Source: Bacteroidales bacterium UBA1745
Lineage (GTDB): Bacteria; Bacteroidota; Bacteroidia; Bacteroidales; UBA932
Assembly: GCA_002314885.1 (NCBI GenBank)
Contig: DCHT01000017.1
Location: forward strand, 1-38,451
Direction of reading: 5' to 3'
Length of the DNA stretch: 38,451 nucleotides
Shown: piece after piece, positions 23,886-30,433 of the stretch
How positions within the stretch are numbered: position 1 is the stretch's first letter
Layout: each line of letters begins with the position of its first letter
Program-made: the position numbers and the translations under genes
The notes under the pieces: model-generated
The model's input: the letters and a program-made list of their open reading frames with translations, nothing else
What the model was told of the DNA's origin: nothing
Databases searched by the model: none

Positions 23886-23917
23886 CGAAGGTAGGAATTC
23901 CATTTGGTAAATGCAAG
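23886..23917 (-). promoter_or_regulatory. Candidate promoter of the small-peptide gene
   Basis: On the minus strand CTTG (plus CAAG, 23914-23917) and TACCTTCG (plus CGAAGGTA, 23886-23893) lie 20 nt apart. Both deviate by one base from consensus. The -7 sequence is the same as the candidate in front of rubrerythrin. Confidence 0.4.
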
Positions 23918-23919
23918 AG

Positions 23920-23952
23920 TGGTGCAGAAGTAGTGCCACTAGTACTGCACCA
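23920..23952 (+). repeat. REP-like 33-bp palindrome, copy 10 (divergent intergenic)
   Basis: Identical in its left half to copy 3 except TGGTG for TGGCG; right arm GTACTGCACCA, then T-run. It is outside any gene, between the small-peptide gene (minus) and the HAD gene (plus). An additional outer inverted pair, AAATGCAA at 23909-23916 and TTGCATTT at 23960-23967, encloses it. Confidence 0.93.
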
Positions 23953-24008
23953 CTTTTTGTTGCATTTCAGTCCTAAATGCAGTAACTTTACCCTTTGAAA
24001 CCCCGAAT

Positions 24009-24659
24009 ATGGCATCAATCACCAGCATCATCTTCGACTTTGACGGCACTCTCGCAGACACCGCCACGGAGATAGTCGCCACTATGACCAGCACCTTTCA
24101 GGCGATGGGAAAACCCGTGCCGGCCGAGGCTGATATGAGGCGCACAATCGGGATGAAACTTCTCTTCGCGCTCAAGCAGTTGGGAGGTCTTTCTGACGAA
24201 GAGTCAATCGCAGCAACGGAGTACTATAAAAAGGTCTTTCTGGAGAGGGGAGTGAACCGCGTTTCCCTCTTTCCTGGCGTTGCTGAAACTCTTGCGATTC
24301 TTAAGGCTGAGGGCATCAGAATGGCTATTGCAACCTCACGAAATGCCCCTTCGCTGGAAACAATCATTGCTAACAACGGAGTGTCTGACTGCTTCGAAAC
24401 CTACGTCACCAACAGCGATCATCTGGCCCCCAAGCCGGAGCCCGAAATGGTGCTCACCCTGCTTGACAGAATGGGCGTTTCGGCAGATGAAACATTAGTT
24501 GTCGGCGACACCACTTACGATATAGAAATGGGGAACAGGGCAGGGTGCCGAACCTGCGCTGTGACCTATGGCAACCACGACCGAGCGACGCTTGCTACGG
24601 CAGGCCCGACTTTCACCTTGGACGACTTCCGGGACTTGGTGAAGTTGGCGCAGAAGTAG
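24009..24659 (+). CDS. HAD-superfamily phosphatase (phosphoglycolate phosphatase-like)
   Basis: 216 residues. Motif I is FDFDGTLAD (nucleophile and second Asp), followed by an alpha-helical cap of the PGP/beta-PGM type, motif II near AIATSRN, the Lys in LAPKPEPEM, and motif III in VVGDTTYDIEMGNRAGC. It should hydrolyse a small phosphate ester such as phosphoglycolate; the family does not fix the substrate. The tail KLAQK and stop come from repeat copy 11. The next gene, xpt, starts 33 nt downstream. Confidence 0.9.
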   Translation: MASITSIIFDFDGTLADTATEIVATMTSTFQAMGKPVPAEADMRRTIGMKLLFALKQLGGLSDEESIAATEYYKKVFLERGVNRVSLFPGVAETLAILKAEGIRMAIATSRNAPSLETIIANNGVSDCFETYVTNSDHLAPKPEPEMVLTLLDRMGVSADETLVVGDTTYDIEMGNRAGCRTCAVTYGNHDRATLATAGPTFTLDDFRDLVKLAQK

Positions 24660-24678
24660 TGGCACTAGTTATGCACCA
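24646..24678 (+). repeat. REP-like palindrome, copy 11
   Basis: Left arm TGGCGCAGAAG, core TAGTGGCACTA, right arm GTTATGCACCA (one base off consensus at the A after TT). It stops the HAD gene (tail LAQK). An A-run rather than T-run follows. Confidence 0.91.
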
Positions 24679-24692
24679 AAAAGTAACCCAAT

Positions 24693-25268
24693 ATGAACTT
24701 TCTCGAAGAAAAAATCCTTGCTGACGGAGTGATCAAAGCCGGCAACATCCTCAAGGTTGACAATTTCCTCAACCATCAGATCGACATCGACATTATGAGG
24801 CAGGTGGCCTATGAGTTCAAGCGCCGCTTCCGTGGGGAGCAGGTGACCAAGATCCTGACCATCGAGGCCAGCGGCATTGCCATCGCGACTATGCTTGCGG
24901 ACCTCTACGACGTGCCTGTGGTATTCGCCAAGAAGGGGGAGACCGCCAACAGCACCGACGACAAGTATGTGTCCCAGGCCTATTCCTTCACTCACAAGAG
25001 GATGAACAACGTATTTGTGTCAAAACCATATCTCAATGCGGGCGAGAAGGTCCTCATCGTGGACGATTTCCTCGCTGACGGTCAGGCAATGCTCGCGCTC
25101 ACGGACATCGTGAAGCAGGCCGGCGCAGAGGTCGTGGGCCTTGGCGTGGCCATCGAGAAGGGACAGCAGAAGGGCGGCTCGCTCCTGCGCGAGGCCGGCT
25201 ATCATCTCGAGTCTATCGCCATAATCGACGATATGGACAGTGATTCACAGACTATTAATTTCAGATAA
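24693..25268 (+). CDS. xpt: Xanthine phosphoribosyltransferase
   Basis: 191 residues. It converts xanthine (and PRPP) to XMP in purine salvage. The PRPP-binding loop is VLIVDDFLADGQA at 120-132, and the N-terminal DGVIKAGNILKVDNFLNHQID and IEASGIAIA are typical of Xpt. It is followed after one base by the permease gene, so the two form a salvage operon. No purine riboswitch is visible in the 33 nt upstream, which are mostly repeat. Confidence 0.94.
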   Translation: MNFLEEKILADGVIKAGNILKVDNFLNHQIDIDIMRQVAYEFKRRFRGEQVTKILTIEASGIAIATMLADLYDVPVVFAKKGETANSTDDKYVSQAYSFTHKRMNNVFVSKPYLNAGEKVLIVDDFLADGQAMLALTDIVKQAGAEVVGLGVAIEKGQQKGGSLLREAGYHLESIAIIDDMDSDSQTINFR

Positions 25269-25269
25269 T

Positions 25270-26574
25270 ATGCAGAAAACCAGCATCTATGAGCTTGACG
25301 GAAGAGTTCCTGTAGCTCAGGCCATCCCATTCGGCCTCCAGCACGTGCTTGCAATGTTTGTGAGCAACATCACCCCTATCATCATCCTCGCCGGCATAGT
25401 CGGCGTCGATTCTGCGCTCCAGGGTGCACTCATCCAGAACTGTATGATCATCGCCGGCATCGGCACCCTCATCCAGCTCTTCCCGATCTGGAGGGTAGGC
25501 GCCAAACTGCCTATCGTGATGGGCATCAGCTTCACTTTCCTTTCGCTGGCTATCTTCATCGGTACAACCTACGGAATGGGCACTCTGATGGGTGCCGTGA
25601 TCATAGGCGGCGTCGTTGAGGGCGTACTTGGTTTCTTCGTGAAATATTGGATCAAGTTCGTACCGCCTATCGTGACTGCCACCGTTGTGACTGCAATCGG
25701 ATTCTCCCTCCTTCCAGTGGGCGCAAACAGCTTTGCAGGCGGTGTAGGCGCGGCTGATTTCGGTGCTGCACACAACTGGATCGTGGGTTCAGTGACCTTG
25801 CTTGCCTGCCTTCTTTGCCAGGTTTTCGGACGCGGTTTCCTCCGTTCTCTCTCCGTCCTCGTGGGCCTCGTAGTGGGTTACATCCTTTCCCTCTGTATGG
25901 GTATGGTGGACTTCAGTGCCCTCCACGGAGTGGGTATACTCTCACTGCCTAAGTTCCTGCCTTTCAAGCCTGAGTTCAATCTCGGAGCCATCCTCTCAGT
26001 CATCGCCATCTTTCTGGTGAGTGCTACTGAGACCATCGGTGACACCAGTGCCCTCTGTGCCGGCGCCCTCAAACGCCCTGTCACCAACCGTGAACTCGGC
26101 GGCAGCCTTGCCTGCGACGGTTTCGTGAGCTCCATCGCCGGCCTCTTCGGCTGTACTCCTATCACTTCATTCAGCCAGAATGTCGGCCTCGCAGCGATGA
26201 GCGGCGTCGTAAACCGCTTTGCAATCGCATCAGGTGCCGTCATTATGATACTCGGCGGCGTCTTCCCAGCAGTTGGCGTAGTCCTCACGACCATCCCTCA
26301 GGCTGTCCTCGGAGGCTGCACCATTATGATGTTCGGCAGCATCCTCTTCGCTGGCTTCGGAATGATGGCAAAATGCGGCTTCAACAACCGTAATATGGTG
26401 ATAGTCAGCATTGCACTGAGCATCGGCCTCGGCTTCACGTCAGCATCCCAGATGTTCGATATCTTCCCACAGATCATCAAGACCATCTTCGCTGAGAACT
26501 GTGTCGCTGTAGTATTCGTGCTCGCAGTGCTCCTCAATCTCATTCTTCCTAAGGAAAAAGTGGCGCAGAACTAG
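25270..26574 (+). CDS. Xanthine/uracil permease (NCS2 family)
   Basis: 434 residues from the ATG at 25270, one base after the xpt stop. About 12-14 membrane helices with NCS2 signatures: QHVLAMFVSNITP near the N-terminus, then SATETIGDTSALCAGA with the substrate-site Glu, and TPITSFSQNVG in the second repeat. With xpt it should import and trap xanthine. The C-terminus EKVAQN and the stop are encoded by repeat copy 12. Confidence 0.94.
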   Translation: MQKTSIYELDGRVPVAQAIPFGLQHVLAMFVSNITPIIILAGIVGVDSALQGALIQNCMIIAGIGTLIQLFPIWRVGAKLPIVMGISFTFLSLAIFIGTTYGMGTLMGAVIIGGVVEGVLGFFVKYWIKFVPPIVTATVVTAIGFSLLPVGANSFAGGVGAADFGAAHNWIVGSVTLLACLLCQVFGRGFLRSLSVLVGLVVGYILSLCMGMVDFSALHGVGILSLPKFLPFKPEFNLGAILSVIAIFLVSATETIGDTSALCAGALKRPVTNRELGGSLACDGFVSSIAGLFGCTPITSFSQNVGLAAMSGVVNRFAIASGAVIMILGGVFPAVGVVLTTIPQAVLGGCTIMMFGSILFAGFGMMAKCGFNNRNMVIVSIALSIGLGFTSASQMFDIFPQIIKTIFAENCVAVVFVLAVLLNLILPKEKVAQN

Positions 26575-26593
26575 TGGCACTACTTCTGCACCA
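26561..26593 (+). repeat. REP-like 33-bp palindrome, copy 12
   Basis: Left arm TGGCGCAGAAC, core TAGTGGCACTA, right arm CTTCTGCACCA, with AAAAAG to the left and AAAAAAA to the right. It stops the permease gene (tail VAQN) and lies 15 nt before the maeB ATG. Confidence 0.94.
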
Positions 26594-26608
26594 AAAAAAT
26601 AAGTAAAT

Positions 26609-28885
26609 ATGGCGAACATTGACAAAAACAGAGCCCTGGAGTACCACGAGGGTACCAGACCAGGCAAAATCGAGGTCAGGCCGACCAAGGCCTACCACAC
26701 CCAGACGGACCTTTCGCTCGCTTATTCCCCAGGCGTGGCGTATCCTTGTCTTGAGATACAGGAGAGACCGTCCGACGCATACAAGTATACCGACAAGGGC
26801 AACCTCGTCGCTGTCATAAGCAACGGTACCGCGGTCCTCGGACTTGGCGATATCGGGGCCCTCAGCGGCAAGCCGGTGATGGAAGGCAAGGGCCTTCTCT
26901 TCAAGATATACGGCGGCATCGACGTATTCGACATCGAGGTGGCCGAGAAGGATCCGGAGAAGTTCTGCGAGGCAGTGGAACGCATTGCTCCGACCTTCGG
27001 CGGCATCAACCTGGAGGATATCAAGGCTCCTGAGTGCTTCTACATCGAGGAGAGGCTCAAGAAGAACCTCGACATCCCTGTGATGCACGACGACCAGCAC
27101 GGTACGGCCATCATTTCGGCGGCCGGCCTTATGAATGCCCTCGAGGTCATAGGCAAGAAGATCGACGAGGTCAAGGTGGTCGTAAACGGCGCAGGTGCGG
27201 CTGCAATCAGCTGTACCAAACTATATGTGAAGCTCGGCGTGAAGCAGGAGAATGTGGTGATGCTTGACTCAAAGGGCGTCATCTCCGTGGCCCGCACCGA
27301 CCTCAACGAGCAGAAGAAGGCATTTGCCACTGCCAGGACCGACATACACACCCTCGCGGAGGCAGTCAAGGACGCAGACGTGTTCCTGGGCCTCTCAAAG
27401 GGCAATGTCCTCACTCAGGATATGGTCCGCTCAATGGCCAAGGATCCTATCGTATTCGCTCTCGCAAACCCTGTTCCTGAGATCAGTTACGAGGATGCGA
27501 TGGCCAGCCGCCCGGATGTGCTGATGAGCACCGGCCGCTCCGATTATCCTAACCAGATCAACAACGTCATCGGCTTCCCATACATATTCAGGGGCGCCCT
27601 CGACGTTCACGCCACCGCCATCAACGAGGAGATGAAGCTGGCTGCCGCAAAGGCCATCGCCTCCATCGCCAAGATGCCTGTGCCTGACGTCGTCAACGAT
27701 GTATATAAGGTAAACAAACTCAGCTTCGGCCGCGAATATTTCATACCTAAGCCTATCGACCCAAGGCTCATCACCGAGGTTAGTATGGCTGTCGCAAAGG
27801 CGGCTATGGACAGCGGCGTGGCCCGTCATCCTATCACCGACTGGGAGGCATATCGCAAGCATCTGCGTCAGCTCCTCGGCCAGGAGACCAAACTCACCCA
27901 GAAGCTCTACGATTCCGCCCGTGCACATCAGCAGAAGGTGGTCTTCGCGGAGGGCATCCATCCGACTATGCTCAAGGCCGCTGTCACGGCCAAGGAGGAG
28001 GGACTCTGCCAGCCTATCCTGCTGGGTAACGACGAGATGATCGAGAAACTCGCCAAGAGCCTCGACCTCAGCCTCGATGGCATCGAGATCGTCAATCTGC
28101 GTCACGACCGTGAGAGGGAACGCCGCGAAAGGTATGCTGACATCCTTTCCAAGAAGCGTTGCCGCGAGGGGTACACCTTCCAGGAGGCGAACGACAAGAT
28201 GTTCGAACGCAACTACTTCGGTATGATGATGGTCGAGACAGGGGAGGCAGACGCCTTCATCACAGGTCTCTACACCCGCTACAGCAACACCGTGAAGGTG
28301 GCCAAGGAGGTCATCGGAATCCGCGATGGCTTCTCGACTTTTGGCACTATGAACCTTGTCAATACCAAGAAAGGTACGCTCTATCTCGCTGATACTCTGA
28401 TAAATAACGATCCGGACACGGAGAAGCTCGTGGAACTCACCAAACTTGCCCACGATGCAGTGCGTTTCTTCAACGACGATCCGAACATCGCTCTGATCAG
28501 CTACTCCAACTTCGGTAGCGACAACAACCCTGGCTGCGTGAAGGTGCACAATGCAGTGGCCGAACTTCAGGCGAAATATCCGGATATGACCGTGGACGGT
28601 GAAATGCAGATCGGCTATGCCCTCAACCGCGAACTCCGCGACTCCAAGTGGCCTTTCAGCAAACTCTGCGGCAAGGATGTGAATACCCTCGTATTCCCTA
28701 ACCTCACCAGTGCCCGTTCATCCTACAAGCTCCTGCAGTGCCTGGAGCCTGAGACCGAGATCATCGGCCCTGTACAGATGGGTCTGAACAAGCCTATCCA
28801 CTTTGTGGACTTCGACTGTTCAGTACGTGAAATCGTGAATGTGGCCGCTGTGGCTGCGATCGACGCCTACGCTCACAAGAACTAG
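26609..28885 (+). CDS. maeB: NADP-dependent malic enzyme fused to a phosphotransacetylase-like domain
   Basis: 758 residues. It decarboxylates malate to pyruvate. The N-terminal about 420 residues are the malic enzyme: DLSLAYSPGVAYPC, GLGDIGALSGKPVMEGK, MHDDQHGTAII, the NAD(P)-binding VVVNGAGAAAISC. The C-terminal about 330 residues resemble Pta/PTB (VVFAEGIHPTMLKAAV, ADAFITGLYTRYSNTVKV), which in such proteins usually regulates rather than catalyses. The fused length matches MaeB. It ends in AACTAG; the CTAG is shared with the stop of the convergent gene at 28882. Confidence 0.95.
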   Translation: MANIDKNRALEYHEGTRPGKIEVRPTKAYHTQTDLSLAYSPGVAYPCLEIQERPSDAYKYTDKGNLVAVISNGTAVLGLGDIGALSGKPVMEGKGLLFKIYGGIDVFDIEVAEKDPEKFCEAVERIAPTFGGINLEDIKAPECFYIEERLKKNLDIPVMHDDQHGTAIISAAGLMNALEVIGKKIDEVKVVVNGAGAAAISCTKLYVKLGVKQENVVMLDSKGVISVARTDLNEQKKAFATARTDIHTLAEAVKDADVFLGLSKGNVLTQDMVRSMAKDPIVFALANPVPEISYEDAMASRPDVLMSTGRSDYPNQINNVIGFPYIFRGALDVHATAINEEMKLAAAKAIASIAKMPVPDVVNDVYKVNKLSFGREYFIPKPIDPRLITEVSMAVAKAAMDSGVARHPITDWEAYRKHLRQLLGQETKLTQKLYDSARAHQQKVVFAEGIHPTMLKAAVTAKEEGLCQPILLGNDEMIEKLAKSLDLSLDGIEIVNLRHDRERERRERYADILSKKRCREGYTFQEANDKMFERNYFGMMMVETGEADAFITGLYTRYSNTVKVAKEVIGIRDGFSTFGTMNLVNTKKGTLYLADTLINNDPDTEKLVELTKLAHDAVRFFNDDPNIALISYSNFGSDNNPGCVKVHNAVAELQAKYPDMTVDGEMQIGYALNRELRDSKWPFSKLCGKDVNTLVFPNLTSARSSYKLLQCLEPETEIIGPVQMGLNKPIHFVDFDCSVREIVNVAAVAAIDAYAHKN

Positions 28886-30177
28886 CGTCTGTTGAAACTG
28901 AATTCTTCGATCACCGTTCCGGCTGCATTGTCGTGGACGGTGATTTTCAGTTTACCCTTGCGTACGCAGCCTTCTATGATGGTAGGGTTGTCCACTGGGC
29001 CGCCTCCGACAATCTGAGCCCAGGTCCTTTCGCCCTCGGGTGCGTCGTAGCGGTATTTGTGCTGATGGCCCGTAATGATCAGCTGACAGCCGGCCTCGGC
29101 GAGCAGGGGAGTCCAGAGATTCGCACAGGTCCTCTGCCAGGCGGCATAGTCCTTCTTGTAGCGTGGATCGATATCGGCAGGGTAGCAGTCTCCAGGGTTC
29201 GCATCCGGTCTCGGATCAAATAACGGAATATGGCAGAATGCCACCAGGAACGGTGCAGAAGCTATTTCCGGCTGCTTCAGGGCGTCGGCCAGCCATACGG
29301 CCTGAGCCTCGCGATATGGCTCGCTCGTAAAGATTCCCGCAAAGCGTGGATTGGTATCCAACTTGTCCTCGGCGGTGTCCAGTCCAATCATTGCCACATC
29401 TCCCATCCTGACCGCGAAATTGCGTCCCAGGTCCCAGTCGCGTGAAGGTCTCTCTTCCGGCTGACGGAACATCCAGACCTTTTCGAAATGTCGGTTGGCC
29501 ATACCCCTGGAATCGTGGTTGCCGGGGCAGAGCAGGTACGGTGTCTCCGCTGCGAATCCATCCGATCCCGGAGGCATTATGATGGTCTCCCTGAGCGTGT
29601 CGATCACCTCATTCTTGGAGGCCGTATCCCCGTTCCAGATGACGCAGGATGGCTTCAGTTCGGCGAGTTTCGTGCAAAGTCCGGCGAACGGGACGAATTT
29701 GGCGTGGGTGTCGTTGATTACGCAGAAATGTGCCTTTGCCTTAGCTCCCGCCGTGGTGAAACTGTATATCTGAGGGTCGCTTTCGCTGCCCGTTATCTCC
29801 ATATCATAGGCCCCGCCGTAACGTATGCGGTCGGCTCCGATGCGATAGTAGTATTTGGTCGCTTCCTTGAGTCCAGTCAGCCTCACCAGCATCACCTTGT
29901 CGTTGATGTCAGTGACTCTGTAGCCTCCGCATTTGACCTTCCTGGCGTCCTTGAGGTCCTTCTTCTCGGAGTATTCCACATATCCGTTCGCCAGGTCGCT
30001 GACGGCGAATGCGATGCCTATGCTCGTAGCCGCATAATTCTGCAGCATCGGGGCTGAGATGATGAGTTTCCCGCTGTGGTCCTCTATCTCCTGCGTCGTT
30101 TCCGCCTTTGCCAACGCCGGTACTGCCGTCATAGCCGCAAGTGCCGCTGAATGCTTTATGAAGTCTCTTCTGTCCAT
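28882..30177 (-). CDS. Exported purple-acid-phosphatase-like metallophosphoesterase (Tat signal)
   Basis: 431 residues from the ATG at 30177. The N-terminus MDRRDFIKHSAALAAMTAVP carries a twin-arginine motif. An Fn3-like N-terminal region (LTGLKEATKYYYRIGAD) precedes the phosphoesterase: CVINDTHAKF, VIWNGDTAS, LLCPGNHDSRG, AFCHIPLFD and IITGHQHKYRYD. These supply the two-metal site. It is likely a periplasmic or surface phosphatase. The upstream in-frame stretch to 30297 overlaps the divergent promoter and is rejected. The stop overlaps the maeB stop tail-to-tail by 4 nt. Confidence 0.87.
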   Translation of the reverse strand: MDRRDFIKHSAALAAMTAVPALAKAETTQEIEDHSGKLIISAPMLQNYAATSIGIAFAVSDLANGYVEYSEKKDLKDARKVKCGGYRVTDINDKVMLVRLTGLKEATKYYYRIGADRIRYGGAYDMEITGSESDPQIYSFTTAGAKAKAHFCVINDTHAKFVPFAGLCTKLAELKPSCVIWNGDTASKNEVIDTLRETIIMPPGSDGFAAETPYLLCPGNHDSRGMANRHFEKVWMFRQPEERPSRDWDLGRNFAVRMGDVAMIGLDTAEDKLDTNPRFAGIFTSEPYREAQAVWLADALKQPEIASAPFLVAFCHIPLFDPRPDANPGDCYPADIDPRYKKDYAAWQRTCANLWTPLLAEAGCQLIITGHQHKYRYDAPEGERTWAQIVGGGPVDNPTIIEGCVRKGKLKITVHDNAAGTVIEEFSFNRR

Positions 30178-30213
30178 CTGATATGGGTTTAGCTTTGCTA
30201 AGATAAGGTTTTT

Positions 30214-30245
30214 TTTGCGTAATTGGCTGTGATTGACTATTTTCG
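30214..30245 (+). promoter_or_regulatory. Promoter of the small-peptide and surface-protein genes
   Basis: TTTG at 30214-30217 and TATTTTCG at 30238-30245 are separated by 20 nt. The leader to the ATG at 30281 is about 30 nt and shows no hairpin. Confidence 0.55.
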
Positions 30246-30280
30246 CGGCGCAAATTGCAAGTAATATAACACACAATAAA

Positions 30281-30421
30281 ATGATTAAAAACAACATTCA
30301 CTACGAATCTCCTCTCGCTGAACTGATGGAGATTCGCCCGGAAGGAATCTGCACTGGCAGTAACGGCCTTCCAGACTTCAAAGATGACAGACTCATCGAT
30401 GATTCTGATGATTACGAATAA
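30281..30421 (+). CDS. Small Bacteroidales peptide (YESP...CTGS type), paired with surface protein
   Basis: 46 residues from the ATG at 30281: MIKNNIHYESPLAELMEIRP, then EGICTGSNGLPDFKDD and an acidic tail. Same family as the 52-residue peptide at 23785 (shared YESP, hydrophobic-Glu and C-T-S/G-x-N). No signal sequence. It begins about 30 nt after the promoter and is followed after 12 nt by the surface lipoprotein gene, suggesting co-expression. Confidence 0.68.
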   Translation: MIKNNIHYESPLAELMEIRPEGICTGSNGLPDFKDDRLIDDSDDYE

Positions 30422-30433
30422 AAAGATGCTACT

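Noticed and set aside
24660..24692. Purine riboswitch before xpt
   Set aside because: The gap is 33 nt and mostly repeat copy 11; no room for the aptamer and no conserved core seen.
14781..26593. CRISPR array
   Set aside because: The repeated units are 0.4-2.5 kb apart with genes between them, palindromic, and there are no cas genes.
14781..26593. Integron cassette array with attC sites
   Set aside because: The layout is suggestive, but the repeat lacks the attC core motifs, is only 33 bp, and no integrase gene is visible.
27431..28549. 372-codon open frame on the minus strand
   Set aside because: It mirrors the maeB coding region, which has full-length family motifs. Long antisense frames are expected from the biased codon use here.
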